Assembly: GCA_034331105.1 (NCBI GenBank) | Contig: JAXQGB010000001.1 | Span: 1-29,460 of the forward strand | DNA: 29,460 bases | Reading direction: 5' to 3' | DNA from: Caenicola sp034331105 | GTDB taxonomy: Bacteria > Synergistota > Synergistia > Synergistales > Synergistaceae | Part shown: positions 14,194 to 21,940 of the stretch, one piece after another | How the letters are laid out: every line of letters begins with the position of its first letter | Position numbering within the stretch: position 1 is the stretch's first letter | Made by a program: the position numbers and the translations under genes | The notes under the pieces: generated by a model | Database searches by the model: none | Seen by the model: the letters and a program-made list of their open reading frames with translations, nothing else | Told to the model about the DNA's origin: nothing

Positions 14194-16188
14194 ATGGATT
14201 CATATGAGTCTGCTGTTGTAAAAGGAATTCTTGGCATAGATGCTGGGGGGACTTTCACTGACCTTGCATTTATCGCAGGTGCAGATTCAAAGGTCCTGGC
14301 ATCAACAAAAACACCAACAAATCATTCTGACCTGGTAACAACAATTGAAAAAGGCCTGGACCAGATATTAGAGCAGATCAATGCAGAACAGATAAAAGCA
14401 ATAAACCTTGCAACCACACTTGCCACTAATGCCATCGTTGAGAATAAAATTCGTTCCTGCGCCCTGATCGTGATTGGTTATGATCCGGACAGCGTCGAAA
14501 GATGGAAAAATGAGAATAAGTTTGGGACTAGGCTTGTATACCAGGTTTCTGGGGGGCATGACCCCAAAGGTAACGAAGCAGCACCATTTGATGAGGAAAG
14601 TTTTAAGAAAATATGCGATATGATCCTTCCTCAAATTGAGTCTATTGCTGTTTCTTCATATTTTTCGGTCCGTAATCCTGAACACGAAATAAGAGCTAAA
14701 GAAATAATTCGTAAGAAAGATCCAAGGGTCTTCATTTCGAGTGGGCACGAGCTTGTTTTTGATCTTGATGCCTTAAAACGCGCAACAACGGCAGCACTAA
14801 ATGCAGGACTTATCCCAATAATAATCGAATTGCTCGAATCCGTGGAAAATGTCTGCTCCAAGCGGGGGCTTGACGTACCAATCACGATTGTAAGAGGTGA
14901 TGGTTCCCTAGTAAGCTCAGAATGGGCAAGGAACCACCCTATAGAAACCATACTTTCCGGTCCTGCAGCCAGCGCCATAGGCGCCTGTTTCCTTGGCGGC
15001 GCGCGGGAGTTCGGGCGGCAGTCATGCGTAGTTGACATTGGCGGTACCACCACAGACATCATATATTTAAAGGAAGACGGCACCCCGACATTAAGCGAGG
15101 ATGGAACGACAGTAGGCCAACATAAAACATTGGTAAAATCAATCGATATCCATACCTTCGGCCTTGGAGGAGACAGCCGCATACGCATTGACAGCGAACG
15201 CAACATCATAATAGGTCCCCGCAGGGTCAAGTCATTATGTTCTGCATCTTCGGAATTAGCAAAATTCAAAGAATGCCTTAGGGAATTGGCTTCCACCGGG
15301 ACAACAGAAGAGCCCCTCATCGTTTACGCAGGGAATAAAGGAAATCCATCCAGCCGGTTTGAAGAGAACATTCTCAATATGCTCGAATACGGCCCCTTAT
15401 ATGCAAGCAGAATGCTCACAAACGTTCACCTGTCTCACAGAGGGATGCTCCAGCTTGAAGAAATGGAACAGAAAGGACTTATTAATTTTGCAGGATTTAC
15501 CCCTACAGACGCACTTAACGTAACCGGCAAACTGAATATATGGGACAGGGAAGCATCAGAAATTGCAGCAGGGATCCTTCTTTATGACAAAAATATGTCT
15601 GTGAGATCCTTCTGTGAGAGCATATGCAGAAAAGTTTCTGTCCTTGCTTCACATAAAATTTTCAGGAAAAAGCTTTCTAAAAAAATCGATTTATCTGTTG
15701 ACGGAGAGATCGACAGATTGATACTTCACAGCCTGTCAAGAGAGAATGCCAGCGATCAACTGGTCAAACTTGATATCGGAGCCACTCCAATAGGAGTAGG
15801 TGCCCCGACATGGGCATTTATTGAAGATATCGGCACGATGCTTTCAGAAAAATCAGTTCTTCCCGAAAATGCCGGTGTTGCAGGGGCAGTCGGGGCAGCC
15901 GTAGGATCATTTTCACTTCGGTACCTGGTTTTGGTAACGCCGCTAAAGAACGGTCAGTTCAGGGTCCACATGCCTATAGGCATAAAAGACTTTGAAATGC
16001 TTGACGAAGCTGTAAACGAAACACAGGCATTAATGAGACCATGGATAATAGAGAGGGCAAAAAAAGCGGGAGCTTTAAATCCTTTAATAAATTGTAGCAG
16101 AGAAGATGAAGAGGCATGGATCGCAGGTGGGATCCGAAAACTCCACTTAAGAACACAACTCTATTTTGAAGTTCAGGATGCTTCTTGA
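14194..16188 (+). CDS. Hydantoinase/oxoprolinase-family (HyuA-like) ASKHA protein
   Basis: This 664-aa protein has the N-terminal hydantoinase/oxoprolinase ATP-binding fold: GILGIDAGGTFTDLAFI at about residues 11-27, LATTLATNAIVE near 67-78 and ILSGPAASAIGACFLGG near 253-269. A second phosphate loop VVDIGGTTTDIIYL lies near 279-292. It has no adjacent HyuB partner, so ring-opening of hydantoin or oxoproline is doubtful. Its place between a betaine transporter and a RACo-like activator suggests a role in ATP-driven corrinoid or methyltransferase handling, but this is inferred from context only. GGATGGTG precedes the ATG at 14194. A perfect hairpin lies just upstream. Confidence 0.85.
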   Translation: MDSYESAVVKGILGIDAGGTFTDLAFIAGADSKVLASTKTPTNHSDLVTTIEKGLDQILEQINAEQIKAINLATTLATNAIVENKIRSCALIVIGYDPDSVERWKNENKFGTRLVYQVSGGHDPKGNEAAPFDEESFKKICDMILPQIESIAVSSYFSVRNPEHEIRAKEIIRKKDPRVFISSGHELVFDLDALKRATTAALNAGLIPIIIELLESVENVCSKRGLDVPITIVRGDGSLVSSEWARNHPIETILSGPAASAIGACFLGGAREFGRQSCVVDIGGTTTDIIYLKEDGTPTLSEDGTTVGQHKTLVKSIDIHTFGLGGDSRIRIDSERNIIIGPRRVKSLCSASSELAKFKECLRELASTGTTEEPLIVYAGNKGNPSSRFEENILNMLEYGPLYASRMLTNVHLSHRGMLQLEEMEQKGLINFAGFTPTDALNVTGKLNIWDREASEIAAGILLYDKNMSVRSFCESICRKVSVLASHKIFRKKLSKKIDLSVDGEIDRLILHSLSRENASDQLVKLDIGATPIGVGAPTWAFIEDIGTMLSEKSVLPENAGVAGAVGAAVGSFSLRYLVLVTPLKNGQFRVHMPIGIKDFEMLDEAVNETQALMRPWIIERAKKAGALNPLINCSREDEEAWIAGGIRKLHLRTQLYFEVQDAS

Positions 16189-16221
16189 ATTTCTTGTTTC
16201 TCGCTGTTTAATTATGTTGTG

Positions 16222-16250
16222 TTGAAACAATAATATTTATTCTTTAAAAA
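16222..16250 (+). promoter_or_regulatory. Candidate promoter before the RACo-like gene
   Basis: TTGAAA (16222-16227), a 17-nt spacer and TAAAAA (16245-16250) lie 29 nt upstream of the GTG start, within a 91-bp AT-rich gap. Confidence 0.35.
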
Positions 16251-16279
16251 TATTTGAAACAGTGGAACTGCAGAAATGA

Positions 16280-17908
16280 GTGATTATTTTGAAAAATGGC
16301 CATTTGTTGTTTGTTGATCAAAACACTGAAACGGAGCTAACGCCTCTGCGGGATGAAACGATAGGAAAACTTCTTGTCAGGAATGGTATATACATAGATC
16401 AGCCGTGCGGTGGAACAGGCTTGTGCGGCAAGTGCAGAGTGATTTTATCCGGGAGCCTTCCGGAACCTACCCCCAAAGAAAAAAATATATTTTCACAGCA
16501 AGAGCTTGCTTCAGGTCTAAGGCTGGCCTGCCAGTCAAAGGCATCCGCCGGGATGTCAGTCAGCATTCCTGTTCAGGACTCACAAAACATAAAAGTATTG
16601 GACTACTTTGACGATGTCCAAGCATCAAAGATAAGCTGCAACAGTAAAGGTGTGAATGGCATAGCTGTTGACATCGGGACCACGACCTTAGTTGCCTACT
16701 TGGTAGACATGGCGACCGGCAAGACTCTTGCCGCATCTTCAGCCATAAATCCCCAGACCTCTTTCGGCGCGGATGTCATTTCACGCATAAGCTATATAGA
16801 CAGCAGACCTGAAAGACTTTCAGATCTGCAGAAGGCAGTCGTCCGGCAGATCAACGATCTTATTAAGGAACTGTTTTCAAAGACTGGCCGTTCAGCCACA
16901 AATAAGGATCTTATAGTGGCTGCAGGGAACACCACGATGGAACACATCTTTGCCGGCATATCCCCTGAAAGCATTGGCAAATCTCCGTTCGAACCTCAAT
17001 TTTACGACAGTATCGAATTTGATGCCGTAAAACTTGGCATAGAAGCGGAAAACGGTGTGAAAGTAAAACTAATGCCCAATATCCACGGTTTTGTAGGAGG
17101 GGACATCGTATCAGGCATAATCTACTCCGGAATGCATGATACAGACGAACTCTCTCTCCTTGTGGATATCGGTACCAACAATGAAATGGTACTGGGAAAC
17201 AAAGACCTCATGTACTGCTGTTCAGCAGCCGCAGGCCCCGCCCTTGAGGGTGCAAAGATAAAAATGGGTATGAGGGCTGCTCCCGGAGCAATAGACAGCG
17301 TCAAAATAAACGGCAGCGGTATAACCATAACAACCATCGGCGACATGCCTCCCGTCGGCATATGCGGCTCCGGCCTGGTAGATGCAATCTCAGAACTACT
17401 GAAATCCGGTGTCATAACACAAAGCGGCAGGTTTGCGGATAAAGAAAAACTGGAAGAATATCTGTCCAGCAGATTCAAAGGGAAGAAGGGCAAAGACTTT
17501 TCCTTCATACTCGCCGCAGAAGGAGAGTACAGAAGCAATCCTGAGGTGGGGATCACCCAGAAGGATATACGTGAGATACAGCTTGCAAAGGGAGCAATAG
17601 CTGCGGGGGCTCAGATCCTCCTCGATGTTGCGGGCAAAAAGCTCGATCAAATCAAAAACGTATATCTGGCAGGCGCCTTCGGAAACTACATAGATATAGA
17701 AAACGCAGTAAGAATATCCATCCTTCCCGACGTTGCAAGAGAAAGAATACACCCCGTAGGAAACAGCGCAGGTGCAGGAGCGTGTCTCATGCTGAAGGAT
17801 CCGTCTCTCTGGGATACTGCCGCTCATATCATCAAAAGGGCGGAACACATAGAACTGGCAAACCACAAAGACTTCCAGGAAATCTTTGTAGCCAGCATGA
17901 CATTCTGA
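16280..17908 (+). CDS. RACo-like corrinoid activation protein (2Fe-2S + ASKHA, DUF4445)
   Basis: This 542-aa protein matches the reductive activators of corrinoid proteins, which use ATP to push an electron onto inactive Co(II) corrinoid. The N-terminal plant-type 2Fe-2S domain has C43, C49, C52 and C84 (PCGGTGLCGKCRV...LACQ). The ASKHA domain begins with AVDIGTTTLVAYLVD (DIGTTT at 131-136) and the family hallmark NPQTSFGADVISRI. A second phosphate motif, LLVDIGTNNEMVLGNKD, and the C-terminal LAGAFGNYIDIENAVRISILPD also fit. It is somewhat shorter than typical 600-aa-plus RACo, with a reduced linker. The GTG start has only a weak ribosome-binding site. The GTPase gene follows in close order, so they are probably co-transcribed. 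Confidence 0.92.
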   Translation: MIILKNGHLLFVDQNTETELTPLRDETIGKLLVRNGIYIDQPCGGTGLCGKCRVILSGSLPEPTPKEKNIFSQQELASGLRLACQSKASAGMSVSIPVQDSQNIKVLDYFDDVQASKISCNSKGVNGIAVDIGTTTLVAYLVDMATGKTLAASSAINPQTSFGADVISRISYIDSRPERLSDLQKAVVRQINDLIKELFSKTGRSATNKDLIVAAGNTTMEHIFAGISPESIGKSPFEPQFYDSIEFDAVKLGIEAENGVKVKLMPNIHGFVGGDIVSGIIYSGMHDTDELSLLVDIGTNNEMVLGNKDLMYCCSAAAGPALEGAKIKMGMRAAPGAIDSVKINGSGITITTIGDMPPVGICGSGLVDAISELLKSGVITQSGRFADKEKLEEYLSSRFKGKKGKDFSFILAAEGEYRSNPEVGITQKDIREIQLAKGAIAAGAQILLDVAGKKLDQIKNVYLAGAFGNYIDIENAVRISILPDVARERIHPVGNSAGAGACLMLKDPSLWDTAAHIIKRAEHIELANHKDFQEIFVASMTF

Positions 17909-17920
17909 AGGATGATAAAA

Positions 17921-18922
17921 ATGGCTGAACAGGGAACAAAAAACAAATGCAAAGTCTTTCTCCTCTCCGGATTCCTCGGCAGCGGCAAAACCACCCTGCT
18001 GCAGAACCTTCTTGAAACAGTTCCGGATGGTGAGACTGCTGCTGTCCTCATGAACGAATTCGGAAAGGCCGGAGTGGACGGTGACGTAGTGCGTAAAAAA
18101 GGCCTTGAAATAATTGAGATAAGCAGAGGATCGATCTTCTGCGCCTGTGCAAAGGGAGACTTCCTCAAGGCACTGTACACTATATTCAACGATCACCAAC
18201 CTACAGTGCTCCTTGTAGAGGCAAGCGGAGTAGCAGACACCACAGACATCAAACGAGATCTGGGCCATGGAAGGCTAAGCCACTTTTACAAGCTTGAAGG
18301 CAATATCTGCCTTATAGACGCTCTGCGCTTTGAAAACTGGCTTGACCTTTTCAATGCCGTCATCAAACAGGTCGAGGCGGCCAGCCACATAGTAATAAAC
18401 AAAATAGACCTGGTATCCGCAGAAGAGCTTGAGGCACTTGATAAACATATCAGGGAGCTAAATCCCGATGCTGGAATAACACATGCAGAATATGGGAAAG
18501 TTCCATGGGAACTTCTCCTTTCTGTGGGTAAAGAGATAGAGAAGGCGAAAGATATCCCTGGATGGAAAGAATGGGAAGAATTCATTGCCCAGGAACTGAA
18601 GAGCATGGATGCCCATCTTCTCCCGCCTGACAAGCTAGCCTCATACAGCATCTTCTGGGAGGGAGATCCTGAGAAATTCAGGGAGATACTTGAAGATCTT
18701 CCCGAAGATATAGTCAGGTCGAAAGGTTACTTTATAGACACAGAGAGCAAATGGAAAGTATTTGATATCGTGGAAGGATCCAAACCGGTCTACAGAGATG
18801 CTGAAGAAGGCTTTTCAATGGAAAGGAACCTGGCAATATTTATACGAACAAAGAGAGACAGGAGAGAGCTCCCCGCTATCTTCCAGGGTAAAGGGCTCAA
18901 GCTCTTGGAAGTAAGGTTCTAA
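17921..18922 (+). CDS. CobW/COG0523-like GTPase with variant metal motif
   Basis: This 333-aa G3E-family P-loop GTPase has Walker A GFLGSGKT (residues 17-24), an MNEFGKAGVDGD switch region, the LVEASGVADTTDI Walker B region and the guanine-specificity motif INKIDL. In place of the CxCC metal-binding motif of COG0523 metallochaperones it has GSIFCACAKGDF (C74, C76), one Cys fewer and shifted. A CobW-like C-terminal domain follows (YSIFWEGDPEKFREIL, RSKGYFIDTESKWKVFD). ATG 17921 is preferred because AAGG at 17908-17911 gives 9-nt spacing; ATG 17912 would overlap the ribosome-binding site. Next to RACo it may load a metal or cofactor, or act as a GTP-driven repair factor; the client is unknown. 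Confidence 0.88.
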   Translation: MAEQGTKNKCKVFLLSGFLGSGKTTLLQNLLETVPDGETAAVLMNEFGKAGVDGDVVRKKGLEIIEISRGSIFCACAKGDFLKALYTIFNDHQPTVLLVEASGVADTTDIKRDLGHGRLSHFYKLEGNICLIDALRFENWLDLFNAVIKQVEAASHIVINKIDLVSAEELEALDKHIRELNPDAGITHAEYGKVPWELLLSVGKEIEKAKDIPGWKEWEEFIAQELKSMDAHLLPPDKLASYSIFWEGDPEKFREILEDLPEDIVRSKGYFIDTESKWKVFDIVEGSKPVYRDAEEGFSMERNLAIFIRTKRDRRELPAIFQGKGLKLLEVRF

Positions 18923-18957
18923 CAGGACAAAAAAGTATTGGCAAAGGATATTTGAAA

Positions 18958-19020
18958 ATGGCTGATAAGGAAAATGCCCTTGAAACGATGTTGACTTATG
19001 AAAGATCAGTAAGTGTTTGA
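18958..19020 (+). CDS. Possible 20-aa small ORF
   Basis: ATG at 18958 with AAAGGA about 10 nt upstream opens a short reading frame (MADKENALETMLTYERSVSV) ending TGA at 19018-19020. It lies between the GTPase gene and the next gene. It could be a leader peptide, a remnant of a larger gene, or chance. No homology is recognised. Confidence 0.2.
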   Translation: MADKENALETMLTYERSVSV

Positions 19021-19045
19021 CAATAGATCAGGGAGGGAAAAAAGA

Positions 19046-19756
19046 ATGCTTCTTACATTAGATAGGATCAGTTTTTCATGGCAAGACCTGTTGGCAAATA
19101 TGAAAATTGAAGGTAAAAGAGAACCTAGACCCGAAATGCTTGAAACTGCGGAGAGGGCATATAAAAAAGGCATAGCACTGTTGGATCTGAAGGCAGTATA
19201 CGAGATATTCGAAGTCGATGGCATAGAAGAGAATAACACACTGAAACTCTATCTTCCCAGAAAGGATCACCGGGAAAACCTTTATATAGGTTCCAGGGTA
19301 ACCTACCTTAAACCCGCTAAAAATGCGGTTGTTGGATTGTGTACAGCGGGCCCGCGGATAGTCGAAGCCATGGAAAAATATTCACTGGAAGAAGATTACC
19401 TTGCCATGTACTATATTGATACCTTTGCAGTCAAGGCGCTCGGAGAGTTATCTGAATTTTTTAGGGAAACTGTAGCAGAGATGGCTTCGGAAAAGAGCTG
19501 GGGAGTCGGTCCCTCAATGCAGCCAGGTTCTGTCACCGGATGGGACGTGTCCGGACAGAGTGATTTGTACAGGCTGGTAAAGGGCGAACTGATAGGTCTG
19601 AGTGTTAACAAATCCCATTTACTTCTGCCCAGGATCTCGAATTCCACCATAATAGGGGCAGGCCCCGGATATAAGGACATGAAGGTTGGTTCGATGTGCC
19701 ATGAGTGCGTGCGACAGGACACCTGTCTCTGGAGAAGAGAGAACGTACAGGTTTAA
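19046..19756 (+). CDS. Methionine-synthase-activation-like protein
   Basis: This 236-aa protein resembles the vitamin B12-dependent methionine synthase activation domain, which binds S-adenosylmethionine and helps return Co(II) cobalamin to the methylated form. The diagnostic region is SWGVGPSMQPGSVTGWDVSGQSDLYRLVKGELIGLSVNKSHLLLPRISNSTIIGAG. A Cys-rich tail CHECVRQDTCLWRREN follows, which could bind a metal. It has no MetH catalytic domains. ATG 19046 is chosen because GGGAGGG lies about 8 nt upstream; the frame is open to a GTG at 19013. As the last gene of the island it probably supports reactivation of the corrinoid protein together with the RACo-like protein. Confidence 0.8.
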   Translation: MLLTLDRISFSWQDLLANMKIEGKREPRPEMLETAERAYKKGIALLDLKAVYEIFEVDGIEENNTLKLYLPRKDHRENLYIGSRVTYLKPAKNAVVGLCTAGPRIVEAMEKYSLEEDYLAMYYIDTFAVKALGELSEFFRETVAEMASEKSWGVGPSMQPGSVTGWDVSGQSDLYRLVKGELIGLSVNKSHLLLPRISNSTIIGAGPGYKDMKVGSMCHECVRQDTCLWRRENVQV

Positions 19757-19831
19757 AAAATGAAAGTGCGTTTATATACTTAAATGTTTTTATGTTACAT
19801 CGCTTATTTGATGCTATAAAAATTAATCAGG

Positions 19832-19853
19832 CAATAGAATTATCTTTCTATTG
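19832..19853 (-). terminator. Possible terminator for rsmG
   Basis: Read on the minus strand, CAATAGA and TCTATTG form a 7-bp stem with an 8-nt loop, followed by a stretch containing ATTTTTAT. It lies 28 bp after the rsmG stop. The low G+C stem makes this tentative. The rest of 19757-19880 shows nothing clear. Confidence 0.3.
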
Positions 19854-19880
19854 ACCAGGCCTTTCCCGGGGCAAATGTCC

Positions 19881-20573
19881 TTATTTCTGATACCAGGGGA
19901 ATTTTTCAGCCATGCCTGTCCTTCGGGGGATGCCCTTGGGGGTCTGGGAGACTTTGTTCCAGATCAAAAAGAATCTTTTCATGTCACCGAGGGTGTATGG
20001 GTGCAGGCGGGGCGATGAAAGGCCAAGTGCACTCCACTTGTTTCCGACAAGTTCCAGTTCCTCCGTTACCTTTGGCCCCTTGAATGCGATCGCCTTCCCC
20101 TTTATCCTTACAAAGGGCGCAAGATATTCCGCAAGTATCCCTGAAGCGCAGACTGCCCTTGCTGCTGCAACATGAAATTTCTCGCGCTCCTCTTTTGCGT
20201 ACTCTTCTGATCTTTTGCAGACTACAGTTACGTTTTTCAGCCCCATTGCGATCGCGATTTTTTCGACCAGCGCACATTTGCGCGTTATGCTGTCCAAAAG
20301 TGTCAGATGAAGTCCTGGGCGGCATATGGCCCATACCATTCCGGGCAGGCCGCCGCCTGTTCCTACGTCTATCACTCTGCCCTCGTACGGAAGATGGGGC
20401 AGCGCTGATGCGCAGTCCATGACATGTGAACCCCAGAGCTTCTCTTCATCTGAAGGTCCTGTCAGGCGAGCGAGCTCATTGGCTGCAGAAAGCAGTGAGA
20501 CGTATTTTCTCAGTTTTTCTTCATTTTCTCTGACTTCTGATTCGAGTGTTTCTGTTAAATTTTCAGTTTCCAA
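19881..20573 (-). CDS. rsmG: 16S rRNA (guanine527-N7)-methyltransferase RsmG
   Basis: This 230-aa SAM-dependent enzyme methylates G527 of 16S rRNA in the 30S subunit. The SAM-binding motif is RVIDVGTGGGLPGMVWAI (about residues 66-82), preceded by the family's SHVMDC segment (H50, D53) and followed by AARAV and AFKGP. Its length is near the usual 235-240 aa. TTG at 20573 is chosen as start because GGGAGG lies 7-8 nt upstream on the minus strand. The longer frame, to an ATG at 20630, would run into the divergent gene's control region and adds residues not typical of RsmG. It does not sit beside the common gidA/parA partners here. Confidence 0.9.
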   Translation of the reverse strand: METENLTETLESEVRENEEKLRKYVSLLSAANELARLTGPSDEEKLWGSHVMDCASALPHLPYEGRVIDVGTGGGLPGMVWAICRPGLHLTLLDSITRKCALVEKIAIAMGLKNVTVVCKRSEEYAKEEREKFHVAAARAVCASGILAEYLAPFVRIKGKAIAFKGPKVTEELELVGNKWSALGLSSPRLHPYTLGDMKRFFLIWNKVSQTPKGIPRRTGMAEKFPWYQK

Positions 20574-20594
20574 GAAAAAACCTCCCATTAACGG

Positions 20595-20642
20595 GATAAT
20601 ATCTATATATACCAGTGTATAATAACGCAATAAGCAAAATGA
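20595..20642. promoter_or_regulatory. Divergent promoter region (rsmG / C45-like gene)
   Basis: On the plus strand TATAAT lies at 20618-20623 with a poor -35. On the minus strand TTGCGT, a 17-nt spacer and TATAGA give a fair promoter for rsmG. The two would overlap in the 83-bp gap between the chosen starts. Confidence 0.4.
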
Positions 20643-20656
20643 CGGGAGGCCAAATT

Positions 20657-21760
20657 GTGGAATCCTTTGAAAAGGGAACCAAAAGATGTGAAGGAGTAAT
20701 CAATATTATCGATCTTCATGGTACATGGAGAGAGATGGGAAGACAGTACGGCGCCCTGATGGCTTTTCAAATGAAGCATATCTATGAGAGAGCTATAGTC
20801 GAGAAACTTGTAAATGAAAATGGTATCAGTATTGAAAACCTGAAAGACCGTGCAGCAAAATTCTACGCAAATTATCCTTTCAGGTTCAAGGAGATACTGA
20901 GGGGAATGTCGGAAACTTCCGAAATGAGCCTTGAGCAGATCCAGCTGGTCAACGCAGTAGAGCTTCTTGCAGCTACAGCTATGGATATCCCTCATTGTAC
21001 AGGTATAGCTGCCTGGGGGGATTACGTAAGCGAGACCCTGGTCTACGGTCGCAATTATGATTATCTTCCATGGTTCAAGGAGTTTAGCCATGACATCGTC
21101 ATTGCCTGTTATCATCCGGCAGACGGATCTCTTGCCACTGCCACAATGGGTTATGCAGGTGAGATATATGTAGTTAACGGAATGAACGAGAAGGGTATAT
21201 ACCTTGAACTGAACAACGGAATGCCGTCCGGCGGAGCCCTGTGGTATGACAGCAGGGTGCCTTCTGTCGCAGCCCTTTTTCAGTTCCTTCTTGACGGAGC
21301 CTCGTTGGACGAGATAGAGAGCTTTTTCCAGACGACAAAAGCAAATTTCGCATACATAATAGGAGTTTCAGACGGACAGACCGCAAGATGCTATGAGTGG
21401 CCGGTCTTTGAGGTCAAAAGACGCGAATCCCATTCCCGTCACGGACTTACAGTTCTCAGCAACCATTTTACTGAATTTTCATGGGGACTCCCGAGGCCGG
21501 AAGATAAGGCGAACTGGCTTACAAGGTCAAGGAGGCAAAACTTGCTGACTCTGGCAAAGCACTTCAAGGGGTCTATAGACAGCAAAACGATGATGAAGAT
21601 GATGGATACAAGGATAGAAGACCTGGGTGCCACCACGGATATGACCGTATACCAGATGGTCGTCGTCCCGGAGCGTTTTCAGGTATGGTTCAAGATCCCT
21701 GATACACAGGACTGGACAGAGATAGACATGAAAGCCATCCTGAAACCCCGTGACGAATAA
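20657..21760 (+). CDS. C45-like Ntn-hydrolase (acyl-CoA:6-APA acyltransferase family)
   Basis: This 367-aa protein resembles the C45 peptidase/isopenicillin N acyltransferase family, Ntn-hydrolases that cut or form amide bonds of acyl amino acids and peptides. The N-terminal IDLHGTWREMGRQYGAL is typical, as are C114 in IPHCTGIAAW (the expected catalytic nucleophile after self-cleavage) and GRNYDY (131-136). GYAGEIYVVNGMNEKGIYLELNNG and SNHF further on complete the fold. GTG at 20657 is chosen because GGGAGG lies 7 nt upstream; an earlier ATG at 20615 overlaps the promoter. No signal peptide is seen, so it acts in the cytoplasm, plausibly on N-acyl amino acids or peptides. A perfect terminator follows. 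Confidence 0.82.
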   Translation: MESFEKGTKRCEGVINIIDLHGTWREMGRQYGALMAFQMKHIYERAIVEKLVNENGISIENLKDRAAKFYANYPFRFKEILRGMSETSEMSLEQIQLVNAVELLAATAMDIPHCTGIAAWGDYVSETLVYGRNYDYLPWFKEFSHDIVIACYHPADGSLATATMGYAGEIYVVNGMNEKGIYLELNNGMPSGGALWYDSRVPSVAALFQFLLDGASLDEIESFFQTTKANFAYIIGVSDGQTARCYEWPVFEVKRRESHSRHGLTVLSNHFTEFSWGLPRPEDKANWLTRSRRQNLLTLAKHFKGSIDSKTMMKMMDTRIEDLGATTDMTVYQMVVVPERFQVWFKIPDTQDWTEIDMKAILKPRDE

Positions 21761-21803
21761 GCCCGGGGAAAACGACAGCAACCGCAAGATTTTTTGATTT
21801 TGA

Positions 21804-21857
21804 GAAGCCGATCCCCCTTGTAAAGTATTAAGCAGGGATCGGCTTCTTTCATTTTTT
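21804..21857 (+). terminator. Rho-independent terminator
   Basis: A perfect 12-bp stem GAAGCCGATCCC/GGGATCGGCTTC (21804-21815 with 21835-21846) is followed by a T-rich tract. Confidence 0.9.
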
Positions 21858-21940
21858 CTTTTTTGTGTCAATTGGTTCAAGATAAGAGTTTTTCGGTAAA
21901 ATCAGAGACTTGATCGATATTATTTCGGGGGGAAAAGTGC

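Noticed and set aside
14194..16188. True hydantoinase or 5-oxoprolinase
   Set aside because: No HyuB partner gene is nearby and all neighbours belong to corrinoid metabolism, so only the family is named.
20573..20630. N-terminal extension of RsmG to an ATG at 20630
   Set aside because: It overlaps the divergent promoter region and lacks a ribosome-binding site; the TTG at 20573 has a good one.
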